Origin: Heliomicrobium undosum
GTDB lineage: Bacteria; Bacillota; Desulfitobacteriia; Heliobacteriales; Heliobacteriaceae
Direction of reading: 5' to 3'
Length of the DNA: 57,012 nt
Assembly (NCBI RefSeq): GCF_009877425.1
Contig: NZ_WXEY01000022.1
Location: 1 to 57,012, forward strand
Part shown: positions 17,837 through 27,637 of the stretch, piece after piece
Layout: each line of letters begins with the position of its first letter
How positions within the stretch are numbered: position 1 is the first letter of the stretch
Position numbers and translations under genes: made by a program
The notes under the pieces: generated by a model
The model's input: only the letters and a program-made list of their open reading frames with translations
Told to the model about the DNA's origin: nothing
Database searches by the model: none

Positions 17837-20047
17837 ATGCAGGTAACCTTGGGACAGTTGTTAAAGCGTGTCCAGAGCTATACGCAGAACCCGACCGATC
17901 TCGAATTCGTCCGCCGGGCCTTTGAATATGCCGATGCAGCCCACACCGGCCAATTGCGCAAGTCCGGGGAACCCTACATCTACCATCCCATGGCCGTTGC
18001 CTATATCCTGGCCGACCTGGAACTGGACGTGGCGACGATCGCCGCCGGTCTGCTCCATGACGTGGTGGAGGATACGCCGATCACCCAGGAGCAGTTGGAA
18101 AAGGATTTCGGTCCCGAAGTGGCCCTCATGGTCGACGGTGTGACCAAATTGAGCCGTTTGGAATTTCACTCCAAGCAGGAGCAGCAGGTCGAGAGCCTGC
18201 GCAAGATGTTCCTGGCCATGGCCAAGGACATCCGCGTCATCCTGATCAAACTGGCCGACCGGTTGCACAACATGCGCACCCTCAAACACCAGACGCCGGA
18301 AAAACAGCGGGAGATCGCCATTGAGACGATCGAGCTTTTCGCCCCGCTGGCCAACCGGCTCGGGATTTCACGCATCAAGTGGGAACTGGAAGACCTGGCC
18401 CTCCGCTACATGGAGCCCGAGACCTACTACGACCTGGTGACGCGCATCGCCACCAAGCGGGCCGAGCGGGAGGAACGGATCAACGAGATCATCGCCGTCT
18501 TGCGAGAAAAGCTGGACGCCGTCGGCATCCAGGCGGAGATCTCGGGTCGGCCGAAGCACTTCTATTCCATCTACCGCAAGATGACGTCGCAGAAGAAGGA
18601 CCTTTCCGAGATTTACGACCTGATCGCCGTCCGCGTCCTCGTCGATTCTGTGAAGGATTGCTACGGCGCCCTGGGGATCATCCATACCATCTGGAAGCCG
18701 ATCCCCATGCGCTTCAAGGATTACATCGCCACGCCGAAGACGAACATGTACCAGTCGCTGCACACCACCCTCGTCGGACCCCTTGGCGAGCCCTTCGAGG
18801 TGCAGATCCGCACCGCCGAGATGCACCGGACTGCCGAATACGGCATCGCCGCCCACTGGAAGTACAAAGAGGGAGGCAAGGTACAGGGACGCAGCTTCGA
18901 GGAGAAGCTGGCCTGGTTGCGCCAACTGCTCGAATGGCAGTCCGATCAGAAGGATACGCAGACCTTCATGGAGACCCTGAAGATCGAGTTTTTCTCTGAC
19001 GCCGTCTTCGTCTTCACCCCCAAAGGGGATGTGATCGAACTGCCGGCCGGGTCGACGCCCATCGACTTCGCCTACCGCATCCACTCCAATGTGGGCCACC
19101 GCTGCATGGGCGCCAAGGTGAACGGGCGCATCGTCCCTCTCGATTACCAACTGAACAACGGGGAGATCATTGAGGTATTGACGAAAACGACGGCGGGTCC
19201 CTCTCGGGACTGGCTGAATGTCGTCAAGACCTCGAACGCTCGCAACCGCATCCGCCAGTGGTTTAAGAAGGAGAAGCGGGAAGAATTCGTCGAGCGGGGC
19301 AAAGAAGCCCTGGAAGCGGAACTGAAAAGACTCAAGTTCGACCCGAATGATGTATTGAAGGCCGAGCGGATGCTGGACATCAGCAAGCGTTTCAATTATC
19401 AGACGGTAGACGATGTTTACTTCGCCATCGGCGACGGCGTCTTGACGGTCAACCAGATCATCCTGCGCCTTAAAGATGAATTGAAAAAAGAAAAACGCCT
19501 GGAAGAGGACCTGGCGCCGCCGCCGGAGGTGAAGCCTTTCTCCGGTTTCGGCAAGCCCTCTCAGGGCGTGCGGGTGCGCGGCGTCGACAATGTGCTGATC
19601 CGCTTTTCCCGTTGCTGCAACCCCTTGCCGGGCGACGAGATCATCGGCTATATCACCAAGGGGCGCGGCGTCTCCATCCACCGCGTCGACTGCACCAATA
19701 TGGTCAACATGTCGGAAGAGGAGCGGGAACGGATCGTCGAGGTCGCCTGGGACACCACCTCCCAAGCCACCTACCAGGTGGAGATGGAGGTCATCGCCAT
19801 GGACCGCGAGCGACTGACGACCGATGTGATGCTGTCGGTGGCTGACGCGAAGACGTCGATCAACTCCATCTACTCGCGAGCCACAAAGAATAAGATGGCC
19901 CAGATCAACATGGTTGTCGAGATCCGCGATCTCGGACATCTAAAATTCCTGATGGACAAGGTCTCCAAGGTGCGCGATGTCCTCGAAGTTCGCCGCCTGA
20001 CACCCAACACCCGGCCGGATAAAGAGGGAGAATCCCTTTTGGGCTAA
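17837..20047 (+). CDS. relA: Bifunctional (p)ppGpp synthetase/hydrolase
   Basis: A 736-residue RelA/SpoT homologue. The HD hydrolase domain is intact (LLHDVVEDT, KLADRLHNMRTL). The synthetase domain has FYSIYRKMTSQKKDLSEIYD and YIATPKTNMYQSLHT. A TGS domain (VFTPKGDVIELPAGSTPIDFAY), a zinc-finger/CC domain (RFSRCCNPLPGD) and a C-terminal ACT domain follow. It makes and degrades the stringent-response alarmone at the ribosome. GGGAGGTGAG precedes the ATG. It heads the relA-dtd-MBL-hemZ-hisS group. Confidence 0.97.
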   Translation: MQVTLGQLLKRVQSYTQNPTDLEFVRRAFEYADAAHTGQLRKSGEPYIYHPMAVAYILADLELDVATIAAGLLHDVVEDTPITQEQLEKDFGPEVALMVDGVTKLSRLEFHSKQEQQVESLRKMFLAMAKDIRVILIKLADRLHNMRTLKHQTPEKQREIAIETIELFAPLANRLGISRIKWELEDLALRYMEPETYYDLVTRIATKRAEREERINEIIAVLREKLDAVGIQAEISGRPKHFYSIYRKMTSQKKDLSEIYDLIAVRVLVDSVKDCYGALGIIHTIWKPIPMRFKDYIATPKTNMYQSLHTTLVGPLGEPFEVQIRTAEMHRTAEYGIAAHWKYKEGGKVQGRSFEEKLAWLRQLLEWQSDQKDTQTFMETLKIEFFSDAVFVFTPKGDVIELPAGSTPIDFAYRIHSNVGHRCMGAKVNGRIVPLDYQLNNGEIIEVLTKTTAGPSRDWLNVVKTSNARNRIRQWFKKEKREEFVERGKEALEAELKRLKFDPNDVLKAERMLDISKRFNYQTVDDVYFAIGDGVLTVNQIILRLKDELKKEKRLEEDLAPPPEVKPFSGFGKPSQGVRVRGVDNVLIRFSRCCNPLPGDEIIGYITKGRGVSIHRVDCTNMVNMSEEERERIVEVAWDTTSQATYQVEMEVIAMDRERLTTDVMLSVADAKTSINSIYSRATKNKMAQINMVVEIRDLGHLKFLMDKVSKVRDVLEVRRLTPNTRPDKEGESLLG

Positions 20048-20109
20048 ATGGGGCGGCTTGTTTCGAATCGGCCTGCGGGAAGCAAGCGATAAGATAGGGG
20101 GATGCCTTT

Positions 20110-20562
20110 TTGCGCGCCTTGATCCAGCGGGTGTTGCGCGGGCGGGTGACCGTCGAGGGGAATGAGGTCGGCGCCATCGGACCGGGACTGGTTGTCCTCG
20201 TCGGCGCCGGTCAGGGTGATGGGGAAGCCGATGCCCGCTATGTGGCCGAAAAAATCGCCCACCTGCGTATTTTCGAAGATGAACAGGGAAAGATGAACCG
20301 CTCTGTCTCCGATGTGGGCGGCGAGGTCCTCGTCGTCAGCCAGTTCACCCTCTATGGCGACTGCCGCAAAGGTCGCCGGCCCGGCTTTTCCCAAGCGGCG
20401 CCGCCCGATGAGGCGCGTCGCCTCGTGGAAACGGTCGTCGAGGAATTAAGGAAGTTTAACCTGACGGTGGCCACGGGACAGTTCCAGGCCCATATGGTCG
20501 TCGAGATCATTAACGACGGCCCCGTTACGCTGATGGTGGAAGGAAGAGGAAGCGAATCATGA
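20110..20562 (+). CDS. dtd: D-aminoacyl-tRNA deacylase
   Basis: A 150-residue enzyme that removes D-amino acids from mischarged tRNA. Catalytic motifs [17 protein letters not shown] and GPVTLMVEG are present (the family's SQFTL and GPVT). TTG 20110 gives the canonical [13 protein letters not shown] start and follows ATAGGGGG. The relA-dtd pair is conserved in Firmicutes. Its stop overlaps the next gene by four bases. Confidence 0.96.
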   Translation: MRALIQRVLRGRVTVEGNEVGAIGPGLVVLVGAGQGDGEADARYVAEKIAHLRIFEDEQGKMNRSVSDVGGEVLVVSQFTLYGDCRKGRRPGFSQAAPPDEARRLVETVVEELRKFNLTVATGQFQAHMVVEIINDGPVTLMVEGRGSES

Positions 20563-21185
20563 ACATCCGCCGTTGGGAAGCAGGCATGCTCGCCGCCAAC
20601 TGCTATCTCGTTCAGTGTCCTGAAACGGGCGAGGCCGCCCTCATCGATCCCGGCGGTGACGGAGAGATGCTCCTGCGCCGCGCCGGGGAAGCCAAAGCCA
20701 AGATCGTGGCCATCATCAACACCCACGGCCACGGCGACCATATCGCCGCCAATGGCGACATTAAAAAAGCGACCGGGGCGCCGCTCCTCTGCCATGAAGC
20801 AGAGGCGGCGGCCATCATCTCGCCAGGCAAGAACCTTTCCCTTTACACCGGTGTACCGATTACCAGCCCGGCGGCAGACCGGTTGCTTGAGGACGGAGAC
20901 GTGATCACCATCGGGAAAACGGTCCGGTTAGAGGTGCTTCACACGCCAGGCCATACGGTCGGGGGCATCTGCCTGAAGGGAGAGGGCGTCGTCTTTACCG
21001 GGGACACCCTCTTTTATGGATCCATCGGGCGAACGGACTTTCCCGGCGGCTCCTACAGTCAGATTCTCCATTCCATCCGGGAGAAACTGCTCACCCTGCC
21101 TGACGACACGGTCGTCTACCCCGGCCACGGACCGGAGAGCACCATCGGTTTCGAGCGGGTGAACAATCCCTTTTTGGCTGATTAA
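20559..21185 (+). CDS. Metallo-beta-lactamase fold hydrolase (glyoxalase II-like)
   Basis: A 208-residue single-domain hydrolase. All metal-binding motifs are seen: [28 protein letters not shown] and YPGHGPEST, with the final His replaced in the TIGFE end region typical of YcbL-like proteins. It probably hydrolyses a thioester such as S-lactoylglutathione or an analogous thiol adduct. ATGA overlap with dtd suggests coupled translation. Confidence 0.9.
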   Translation: MNIRRWEAGMLAANCYLVQCPETGEAALIDPGGDGEMLLRRAGEAKAKIVAIINTHGHGDHIAANGDIKKATGAPLLCHEAEAAAIISPGKNLSLYTGVPITSPAADRLLEDGDVITIGKTVRLEVLHTPGHTVGGICLKGEGVVFTGDTLFYGSIGRTDFPGGSYSQILHSIREKLLTLPDDTVVYPGHGPESTIGFERVNNPFLAD

Positions 21186-21224
21186 ATATTTGACATTGAT
21201 TGCTGACGGCTTGGAGGTTATCCC

Positions 21225-22793
21225 ATGGATGTCTGCTTGCGGGGGATGCCCCCGGGGTATGGGGTCACCCTGCAAGAAATCCTCTGGATCCATTTCCCCG
21301 GCGCCCAGTTTGTCGAGAATGACGACCTTTCGCCGGAAGGCGATTGTTTTGCCGCCACGGAGATTGAAAAAGATACAGCAGAGGTTCGCTTTCGTGAGGA
21401 AGCCGGAGGGGAAGGGCTGCCGGTGATCACGGCCCGGTTCTGCCATGCCGGCAGAGAAGGAGTGGGGCAGGCCACGCTGTCGCCCAATGGGGAGAAGGAG
21501 AGTGGCGATAGCGACACTGTTTACGACGACAACCGGCGAGAAGGGGAGAACGCCCGCCGGCGTGCCGCAAAACTCGCCCTCTTGCGGGCATTGGAGGACT
21601 ACTGCGGCGCTCCGCCCAACACCTGGGGGATCCTGACGGGCGTGCGCCCGGCGAAGATCGTCCATCGCCGCCTCGACCAGGGGAAAGACCGGGAATCCAT
21701 CCGGGCGGAACTGCTTCGCGATTACGCCCTCCAGCCGGAAAAGGCGGATTTGCTCCTGGAGATCGCTCTTCGGCAGCGCCCCTTTTTCTACGCCGGCCCC
21801 GATGATCGCCACAAGGCCGGCGTCTACATCGGCATCCCTTTTTGCCCCACCCGGTGCCTATACTGCTCCTTTCCCGGCTATGACGTCAAGAAATTCAAAG
21901 GCTGGCTGGAGCCCTTTCTTCATTCGTTGCGGAGGGAGATCGAGGCGGTCGGTTCGGCGCTCCGCCAGGCGGGGCGGCAGGTGCAGCATATCTACATCGG
22001 CGGCGGTACGCCGACGGCGCTGACTGCGGATCAACTGGAAGAATTGCTCCGTTGGGTCAATCAGCACCTGCGCGGTCCCGAGACGGTGGAGTTCACCCTG
22101 GAAGGCGGCCGTCCGGACACGCTGGACCGTGACAAACTGGAACGCGCCTTCGCCGGCGGCGTCAACCGGTTGAGCATCAACCCCCAGTCGATGAACGCCG
22201 ATACGCTGGAACGGATCGGCCGCTGCCACCGGCCTGGCGAAGTGGTGGAGGCTGTTGAACTGGCCCGCGCCATCGGCTTTCCCGTCATCAACATGGACAT
22301 GATCATCGGCCTGCCAGGCGAGGACGCCAACGCTGTCCGCAACACCTTGGATCAAATCGCCCCGCTCCGCCCCGAGAACCTGACGGTCCACACGATGGCC
22401 ATCAAGCGGGCTTCGCGGCTGACGGCAGAGAGGGAACAGTGGATCCTGCCCACGGCGGATGAGGTGGAGGCCATGCTGGCCGTCACCCGCGAAGGCGCGC
22501 GCGACTTGGGGCTCGTCCCCTATTACCTGTACCGGCAGAAGCGCATCCTGGCCAATCAGGAGAATGTGGGCTACACATTGCCGGGACAGGAGTGCATCTA
22601 TAACATTCATGTCATGGAGGAGCGCCAGACCATCTGGGGGCTCGGCGCCGGCGCAGCGACGAAAATCGTCCGCGCTGAAGACGGCGAGATCCTCGACTCC
22701 TGGCACAACCCGAAGGATCCCATGAACTACGTGGAGCGCCTCGACGGAATCATCGGGCGCAAACTGAAAAAACTGGAGGGAACCCTATGCTGA
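21225..22793 (+). CDS. hemZ: Coproporphyrinogen III oxidase-like radical SAM protein HemZ
   Basis: A 522-residue radical-SAM protein. The cluster motif [14 protein letters not shown] (CxxxCxxC) sits near residue 211, after a 190-residue N-terminal extension typical of Hem[13 protein letters not shown] and [11 protein letters not shown] are radical-SAM glycine/substrate motifs. The family is annotated as oxygen-independent coproporphyrinogen dehydrogenase, although activity of HemZ proteins is less well proven than that of HemN. A TTGGAGG ribosome site is present. It overlaps hisS by seven bases. Confidence 0.9.
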   Translation: MDVCLRGMPPGYGVTLQEILWIHFPGAQFVENDDLSPEGDCFAATEIEKDTAEVRFREEAGGEGLPVITARFCHAGREGVGQATLSPNGEKESGDSDTVYDDNRREGENARRRAAKLALLRALEDYCGAPPNTWGILTGVRPAKIVHRRLDQGKDRESIRAELLRDYALQPEKADLLLEIALRQRPFFYAGPDDRHKAGVYIGIPFCPTRCLYCSFPGYDVKKFKGWLEPFLHSLRREIEAVGSALRQAGRQVQHIYIGGGTPTALTADQLEELLRWVNQHLRGPETVEFTLEGGRPDTLDRDKLERAFAGGVNRLSINPQSMNADTLERIGRCHRPGEVVEAVELARAIGFPVINMDMIIGLPGEDANAVRNTLDQIAPLRPENLTVHTMAIKRASRLTAEREQWILPTADEVEAMLAVTREGARDLGLVPYYLYRQKRILANQENVGYTLPGQECIYNIHVMEERQTIWGLGAGAATKIVRAEDGEILDSWHNPKDPMNYVERLDGIIGRKLKKLEGTLC

Positions 22794-24064
22794 CCGGCGC
22801 TCCGCGCGGCACCAAGGACATCCTGCCCGCCCAGTCGCGGCACTGGCAGACCCTGGAGGACACCATCCGGCGCCTCTGCCGCGAATACGGCTATGAAGAG
22901 ATCCGCACCCCCATCTTTGAACACAGCGAGGTCTTCCACCGCGGCGTGGGGGAGACCACGGACATCGTCCAGAAGGAAACCTACGACTTTCAGGACCGCG
23001 GCGGCCGCGACCTGACGTTGCGCCCTGAGGGCACCGCTCCGACTGTGCGCGCCCTGCTCGAACATAAGCTCTACGCCGGCCCGTTGCCGGTGAAGGTCTA
23101 CTATACAGGTCCCATGTTCCGCTTCGGCCGTCCCCAGGCAGGACGGCTGCGCCAGTTTCACCAGTTCGGCATCGAGGTCTTCGGCGCTACCGGCCCCCGC
23201 GTCGACGCCGAGGTCATCGCCATGGCCATGGACTTCTACAGCCGGCTGGGCTTGAAAAACCTGGAACTGCTCCTAAACTCCATCGGTTGCCAAGCATGCC
23301 GCCCGGCCCACCGCGAGGCCTTGCACCAGTTCTTGAGCCCGAAAGCGGGCGAACTCTGCGAGGACTGCAAAAAGCGGATGGACCGCAACCCCTTGCGGGT
23401 ATTGGACTGCAAGAACCAGCGTTGCCAGGAGCTTTCCCAGGGCGCGCCGACGACGGTGAACCACCTCTGTGACGATTGCGCCAACCACTTCGCCGACGTG
23501 AAAGAACTCCTCGACGCCGCCGGCGTCGCCTACACCCTCGACGACCGCCTCGTCCGCGGCCTCGACTACTACACGAAAACAGCCTTTGAGATCGTCTCGA
23601 CGGACATCGGCGCCCAGTCCTCCATCGGCGGCGGCGGCCGCTACGACCACCTCGTCGAGGCCCTCGGCGGTCCGCCCGTGCCGGGCATCGGCTTCGGCCT
23701 CGGCCTGGAGCGGGTGCTCTTGACCATGGAGAATCAGGGGCTGCTTGCCGCCGACAGCCGCGAGCAGCGGGACCTCTTCATCGCCCTGGCCGGAGAAGGC
23801 ACCGCCCCAGTCGCCTTCGGCCTCGCCCAGACGCTGCGCCGGCGCGGCGTTGCAGTGGAGATGGACTACCTGGAACGCTCCCTGAAAGCCCAGATGAAAA
23901 CAGCCGACCGCTTCCATGTTCCCCATGTCGTCATCGTCGGCGAAGGGGAATTGAAAGAGGGGAAGATCACCCTGCGCACAATGGCGACAGGGGAGCAGCA
24001 GCAGATTCCCCTCGACGGAGCGACGGAATATCTATATAACCTCTTGGCAAACCGGGAAAACTAG
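22787..24064 (+). CDS. hisS: Histidine-tRNA ligase
   Basis: A 425-residue class II synthetase charging tRNA-His. It starts [16 protein letters not shown] and has motif 2 [17 protein letters not shown], the histidine-binding [13 protein letters not shown] and motif 3 [14 protein letters not shown], with the C-terminal anticodon domain from about residue 325. A CTGGAGGG ribosome site lies inside the hemZ end. Followed by aspS, the common Firmicute order. Confidence 0.97.
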   Translation: MLTGAPRGTKDILPAQSRHWQTLEDTIRRLCREYGYEEIRTPIFEHSEVFHRGVGETTDIVQKETYDFQDRGGRDLTLRPEGTAPTVRALLEHKLYAGPLPVKVYYTGPMFRFGRPQAGRLRQFHQFGIEVFGATGPRVDAEVIAMAMDFYSRLGLKNLELLLNSIGCQACRPAHREALHQFLSPKAGELCEDCKKRMDRNPLRVLDCKNQRCQELSQGAPTTVNHLCDDCANHFADVKELLDAAGVAYTLDDRLVRGLDYYTKTAFEIVSTDIGAQSSIGGGGRYDHLVEALGGPPVPGIGFGLGLERVLLTMENQGLLAADSREQRDLFIALAGEGTAPVAFGLAQTLRRRGVAVEMDYLERSLKAQMKTADRFHVPHVVIVGEGELKEGKITLRTMATGEQQQIPLDGATEYLYNLLANREN

Positions 24065-24158
24065 TGATCATTGCGATCATGAATGTATTTTTAGAGAGAA
24101 TAGGCGCGGCGGAATGTTCCCCTTGCGCTACATAGAAGAAAGGACGATTCACCAGATT

Positions 24159-25973
24159 ATGAGCGATATGTTCACAGGCCTGAAACGATCCCACCAGGGC
24201 GGAGACCTGCGCATCGACCATGCCGGCCAGACGGTGACCCTCATGGGCTGGGTCCAGCGCCGCCGCGACCACGGCGGACTCATCTTTGTCGACCTGCGGG
24301 ACCGCTCCGGTCTCGTCCAGGTTGTCTTCAGCCTGGAAGTGGGCAAAGAGGCCTTTACCAAAGCCGAAGGCGTCCGCAACGAGTACGTCCTCGCCGTCAT
24401 GGGCGACGTGCGGCCCCGTCCCGAGGGCACCGTCAACGCCAACCTGCCCAGCGGGCAGATCGAGGTCTACGCCCGCCAGCTTTGGGTTTTAAACGGCGCC
24501 AAGACGCCGCCTTTTTACATCGAAGACGACGTGGAAGTCGATGAGACGGTGCGCCTCAAGTACCGCTACCTGGACCTGCGCCGCCCGGAGATGCAACGCA
24601 ACCTGATCATCCGCCACAAGACGGCCAAAGCCATGCGCGACTTCCTTGACCGCAACGGCTTTTTGGAGATCGAAACGCCCATGCTGACCAAGTCCACGCC
24701 GGAGGGCGCCCGCGAGTTCATGGTGCCGAGCCGCATCCACCCGGGCGAGTTTTTCGTCCTGCCCCAGTCGCCCCAGCTCTATAAGCAAATCCTGATGGTG
24801 GCCGGCATGGAGCGCTACTTCCAGATCGTCCGCTGCTTCCGCGACGAGGACCTGCGGGCGGATCGCCAGCCCGAGTTCACCCAACTCGATATCGAGATGT
24901 CCTTCACCCAGATGGACGACCTGCTGGCCCTCATGGAGGAGATGGTCGCCCACATCTTCAAAGAAGCCCTGGGCAAGGACATCCCCACGCCCTTCCGCCG
25001 CATCCCCTACGCAGAGGCGATGGGCCGCTACGGCTCGGACAAGCCGGACCTGCGCTTCGGCCTCGAACTGATCGATCTGACTGAAACGGTCAAAGACGTG
25101 GAGTTCAAGGTCTTCGCCAGCGTCGTCAAGGGCGGCGGCGAGGTGAAGGCCATCAACGCCAAAGGCTGCGCCCACTTCTCCCGCAAAGAGATCGACGAAC
25201 TGACGAAGGGCGTCGCCGTATACGGCGCCAAGGGCCTCGCCTATATCCAGATGACCGAGGATGGACCCAAGTCGCCCATCGCCAAGTTCTTCACCGACGA
25301 ACAGTTCAACGCCGTCCTGGAACGGCTCGGCGCCGAAAAAGGCGACCTGCTCCTCTTCGTGGCCGACAAGCCCTCTGTCGTGGCCGCCGCCCTCGGCTTC
25401 CTGCGCCAGGAACTGGCCCGCCGCCTCAACCTGATCGACCCGGAAAAACTGGAGTTTGCCTGGGTCGTCGACTTCCCCCTCGTCGAATATGATCCGGAAG
25501 AAAAGCGCTACAACGCCATTCACCACCCCTTCACCGCGCCGAAAGACGAGGACCTGGACCTGCTCGACAAGGAACCGGGCAAGGTGCGGGCCAAGGCCTA
25601 TGACCTGGTCCTCAACGGCGTCGAACTGGGCGGCGGCTCCCTGCGCATCTACCGCCGCGACATCCAGGAAAAGATGTTCGCCACCCTCGGCATGACCCCC
25701 GAAGAAGCCTACGAGAAGTTCGGCTTCCTCCTGGACGCCTTCGATTACGGCACACCGCCCCACGGCGGCATCGCCTTCGGCCTTGACCGCATGATCATGC
25801 TGATGACCGGCCGCGACACCATACGCGACGTCATCGCCTTCCCCAAAACCCAGTCCGCCTCTGACATGATGGTCGATGCGCCGAGCGTCGTCACCCCCCG
25901 GCAGTTGAAAGACCTGCACATCAAGCTGGACCTCCCCGTCAAAGCGCCGAAAGCCGAGCCGGCCAAGAAGTGA
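24159..25973 (+). CDS. aspS: Aspartate-tRNA ligase (possibly non-discriminating)
   Basis: A 604-residue bacterial-type class II synthetase. It has an OB-fold anticodon domain (to about 105), catalytic motifs ([51 protein letters not shown]) and an inserted GAD domain (about 290-410). [10 protein letters not shown] carries His where discriminating enzymes such as E. coli AspRS have Leu. This is a feature linked to enzymes that also charge tRNA-Asn. The start at MSDMFTGL is family-like but its ribosome site is 14 bases away; ATG 24114 is an alternative. Confidence 0.96.
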   Translation: MSDMFTGLKRSHQGGDLRIDHAGQTVTLMGWVQRRRDHGGLIFVDLRDRSGLVQVVFSLEVGKEAFTKAEGVRNEYVLAVMGDVRPRPEGTVNANLPSGQIEVYARQLWVLNGAKTPPFYIEDDVEVDETVRLKYRYLDLRRPEMQRNLIIRHKTAKAMRDFLDRNGFLEIETPMLTKSTPEGAREFMVPSRIHPGEFFVLPQSPQLYKQILMVAGMERYFQIVRCFRDEDLRADRQPEFTQLDIEMSFTQMDDLLALMEEMVAHIFKEALGKDIPTPFRRIPYAEAMGRYGSDKPDLRFGLELIDLTETVKDVEFKVFASVVKGGGEVKAINAKGCAHFSRKEIDELTKGVAVYGAKGLAYIQMTEDGPKSPIAKFFTDEQFNAVLERLGAEKGDLLLFVADKPSVVAAALGFLRQELARRLNLIDPEKLEFAWVVDFPLVEYDPEEKRYNAIHHPFTAPKDEDLDLLDKEPGKVRAKAYDLVLNGVELGGGSLRIYRRDIQEKMFATLGMTPEEAYEKFGFLLDAFDYGTPPHGGIAFGLDRMIMLMTGRDTIRDVIAFPKTQSASDMMVDAPSVVTPRQLKDLHIKLDLPVKAPKAEPAKK

Positions 25974-26755
25974 GACAACACGCCTTTGCCAGAACGGAAC
26001 TGATCATCGGCGACAAGGGGATCGAACGCCTGGCCAGCGCCACCGTGGCCGTCTTCGGGGTGGGCGGCGTCGGCTCCTTCACGGTCGAGGCCCTGGCGAG
26101 AAGCGGCGTAGGCCATCTGGTGCTGGTTGATCATGACGAGATCTGCCTGACCAATGTGAACCGGCAACTGCACGCCCTCCACTCCACCGTGGGTCGGCCC
26201 AAGGTCGAGGTCATGGCCGAGCGGGTCATGGACATCAACCCGCAGGCGAAAGTGACCTGCCACCGGCGCTTTTACGGCGTCGAGGCGGGGGAGGAGATCA
26301 TCACGCCTGAACTGGACTACGTCGTCGACGCCATCGATACGGTGAAGGGGAAACTGACGATCATCGAAAAGGCCAAAGCGGTGGGCGTCCCTGTCGTCAG
26401 CGCCCTCGGCGCCGGGAACAAGCTCGATCCGACCCGCTTCCAGGTGGCCGACATCTACGAGACGACGATGGATCCGCTGGCCAAGGTGATGCGCAAGGAA
26501 CTGCGCAAGCGCGGCGTTGACAAACTGAAAGTGGTCTATTCGACGGAGGCGCCGCGTCCCCTCAAAGGGGAGGCGGCCTGCGCCGACAACTGCATCTGCC
26601 CGCATCCGGAGGGTCCCTTCGGCGCATCATGTAAGCAGAAGCGCCAGATACCGGGAAGCATCTCTTTTGTCCCTTCCGTGGCCGGTTTGATCCTCGCCTC
26701 CGTCGTCGTCCGCGATATCCTTGAAGCTTCCGGTCTGTTGACAGCGGCGAAATAA
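25970..26755 (+). CDS. tcdA: tRNA threonylcarbamoyladenosine dehydratase TcdA
   Basis: A 261-residue E1-like (ThiF/MoeB fold) enzyme that cyclises t6A37 in tRNA to ct6A. The nucleotide-binding [17 protein letters not shown] and the adenylation-site region [16 protein letters not shown] are visible, as is [11 protein letters not shown] Cys pair plus CICPHPEGP occurs near residue 205. GTG 25970 overlaps the aspS stop (GTGA). Pairing with aspS is seen in other Firmicutes. Confidence 0.9.
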   Translation: MRQHAFARTELIIGDKGIERLASATVAVFGVGGVGSFTVEALARSGVGHLVLVDHDEICLTNVNRQLHALHSTVGRPKVEVMAERVMDINPQAKVTCHRRFYGVEAGEEIITPELDYVVDAIDTVKGKLTIIEKAKAVGVPVVSALGAGNKLDPTRFQVADIYETTMDPLAKVMRKELRKRGVDKLKVVYSTEAPRPLKGEAACADNCICPHPEGPFGASCKQKRQIPGSISFVPSVAGLILASVVVRDILEASGLLTAAK

Positions 26756-26800
26756 CCTTTTATAATGAATATGGATACGGGGTATGGGTATCCCCTGGGG
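26738..26800 (+). promoter_or_regulatory. Perfect sigma-A promoter with G/C-rich CsoR-type operator
   Basis: Perfect TTGACA (26738-26743), 17-base spacer and perfect TATAAT (26761-26766). Just downstream, 26775-26800 reads as GGGGTAT/GGGTATCCCC/TGGGGG blocks. This resembles the ATACCC/GGGTAT inverted repeats bound by CsoR proteins and would cover the transcription start. The -35 lies inside the last codons of tcdA. Confidence 0.7.
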
Positions 26801-27079
26801 GTGGCGGATCTGGAATGTACCCAATCGAAAGAGGCGCTGATCCGGCGATTAAAGAAAATTGAAGGCCAGATCAAAGGCATTCAAAAAATGATCGCTGACG
26901 ACAAAGCCTGCCTCGACCTACTCGTCCAAGTCGCTGCGGCCCGGGCGGCCATCAACCGGGTTGGCACATTGATCATCATGAATCATACCCGCCGGTGCCT
27001 TTCCAACGTGCCACTCTCGGGAGAACAGGAAAAAGCGTTGGAGGAACTCGTCGACGTCCTCACCAAGTTTACCAAGTAA
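26801..27079 (+). CDS. csoR: CsoR-family copper-sensing repressor
   Basis: A 92-residue all-helical DUF156 regulator. The copper ligands Cys37, His62 and Cys66 have the exact CsoR spacing (25 and 4 residues), so a Cu(I)-sensing type is favoured over formaldehyde (FrmR) or persulfide (CstR) sensors. GTG 26801 is chosen because the ATG at 26765 lies within the -10 element and cannot be transcribed. No copper ATPase or chaperone is adjacent; the next gene is thioredoxin. It probably represses its own promoter. Confidence 0.85.
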   Translation: MADLECTQSKEALIRRLKKIEGQIKGIQKMIADDKACLDLLVQVAAARAAINRVGTLIIMNHTRRCLSNVPLSGEQEKALEELVDVLTKFTK

Positions 27080-27111
27080 AATGAAAATAGTCTGAAGGAG
27101 ATGGTAGACCC

Positions 27112-27441
27112 ATGGCTAGCGCAAACGTGGTCGCCCTGACGGACGACAATTTCCGCACTCAGGTTCTGGAGTCCAGCAAACCGGTGCTTGTCGATTTCTG
27201 GGCCGCCTGGTGCGGACCCTGCAAAATGATCGCCCCCATCATCGACGAAGTCGCTGATGCTACGGCCGGCAAAGCCGTCGTCGGCAAGCTGAACGTGGAC
27301 GAAAACCGCGCCATCGCCGCCGAGTATGGCATCATGTCCATCCCGACCCTGCTGGTCTTCAAAGGCGGCCAGGTCGTCGACAAGGCCATCGGGTTCAAGC
27401 CGAAGGAAGAACTGGTCAAACTGCTGAACAAACACATCTAA
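27112..27441 (+). CDS. trxA: Thioredoxin
   Basis: A 109-residue thioredoxin with the WCGPCK active site, the cis-proline region SIPTLLVF and family-typical length. It is a cytoplasmic dithiol reductant. It follows csoR by 32 bases with a GAAGGAGATGG ribosome site and no visible separate promoter, so it is probably cotranscribed with the copper sensor. Confidence 0.97.
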   Translation: MASANVVALTDDNFRTQVLESSKPVLVDFWAAWCGPCKMIAPIIDEVADATAGKAVVGKLNVDENRAIAAEYGIMSIPTLLVFKGGQVVDKAIGFKPKEELVKLLNKHI

Positions 27442-27484
27442 GGTAAAACAACTGAGGTAAAGTCCAAACCCATTTTACAGGTAG

Positions 27485-27516
27485 GCCGGGGCACAGCTCC
27501 GGCTTTTTGTTTTTTT
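27485..27516 (+). terminator. Terminator after trxA
   Basis: An 8-bp stem (GCCGGGGC with GCTCCGGC, ACA loop) is followed by TTTTTGTTTTTTT. Confidence 0.9.
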
Positions 27517-27554
27517 ACGGCGGCACAAGTCCTTTTCAGAGCTTCCACACCTGC

Positions 27555-27583
27555 TTGACACTGCCGGGGCATCGCTCGATAAT
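27555..27583 (+). promoter_or_regulatory. Sigma-A promoter of the GGDEF/EAL gene
   Basis: Perfect TTGACA (27555-27560), 17-base spacer and GATAAT (27578-27583). It supports the downstream start codon at 27638 rather than the ATG at 27584. Confidence 0.7.
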
Positions 27584-27637
27584 ATGAATAATGAGGGCGC
27601 AAATGTCTTTTACGGAAGTGATGGAAAGGAACGCAGG

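Noticed and set aside
18368-19939. 523-codon minus-strand frame
   Set aside because: Lies wholly opposite relA, has no family resemblance and results from the high-GC third positions of the real gene.
24489-25919. 476-codon minus-strand frame
   Set aside because: Antisense shadow of aspS; repetitive His/Gln/Glu/Val composition without a domain.
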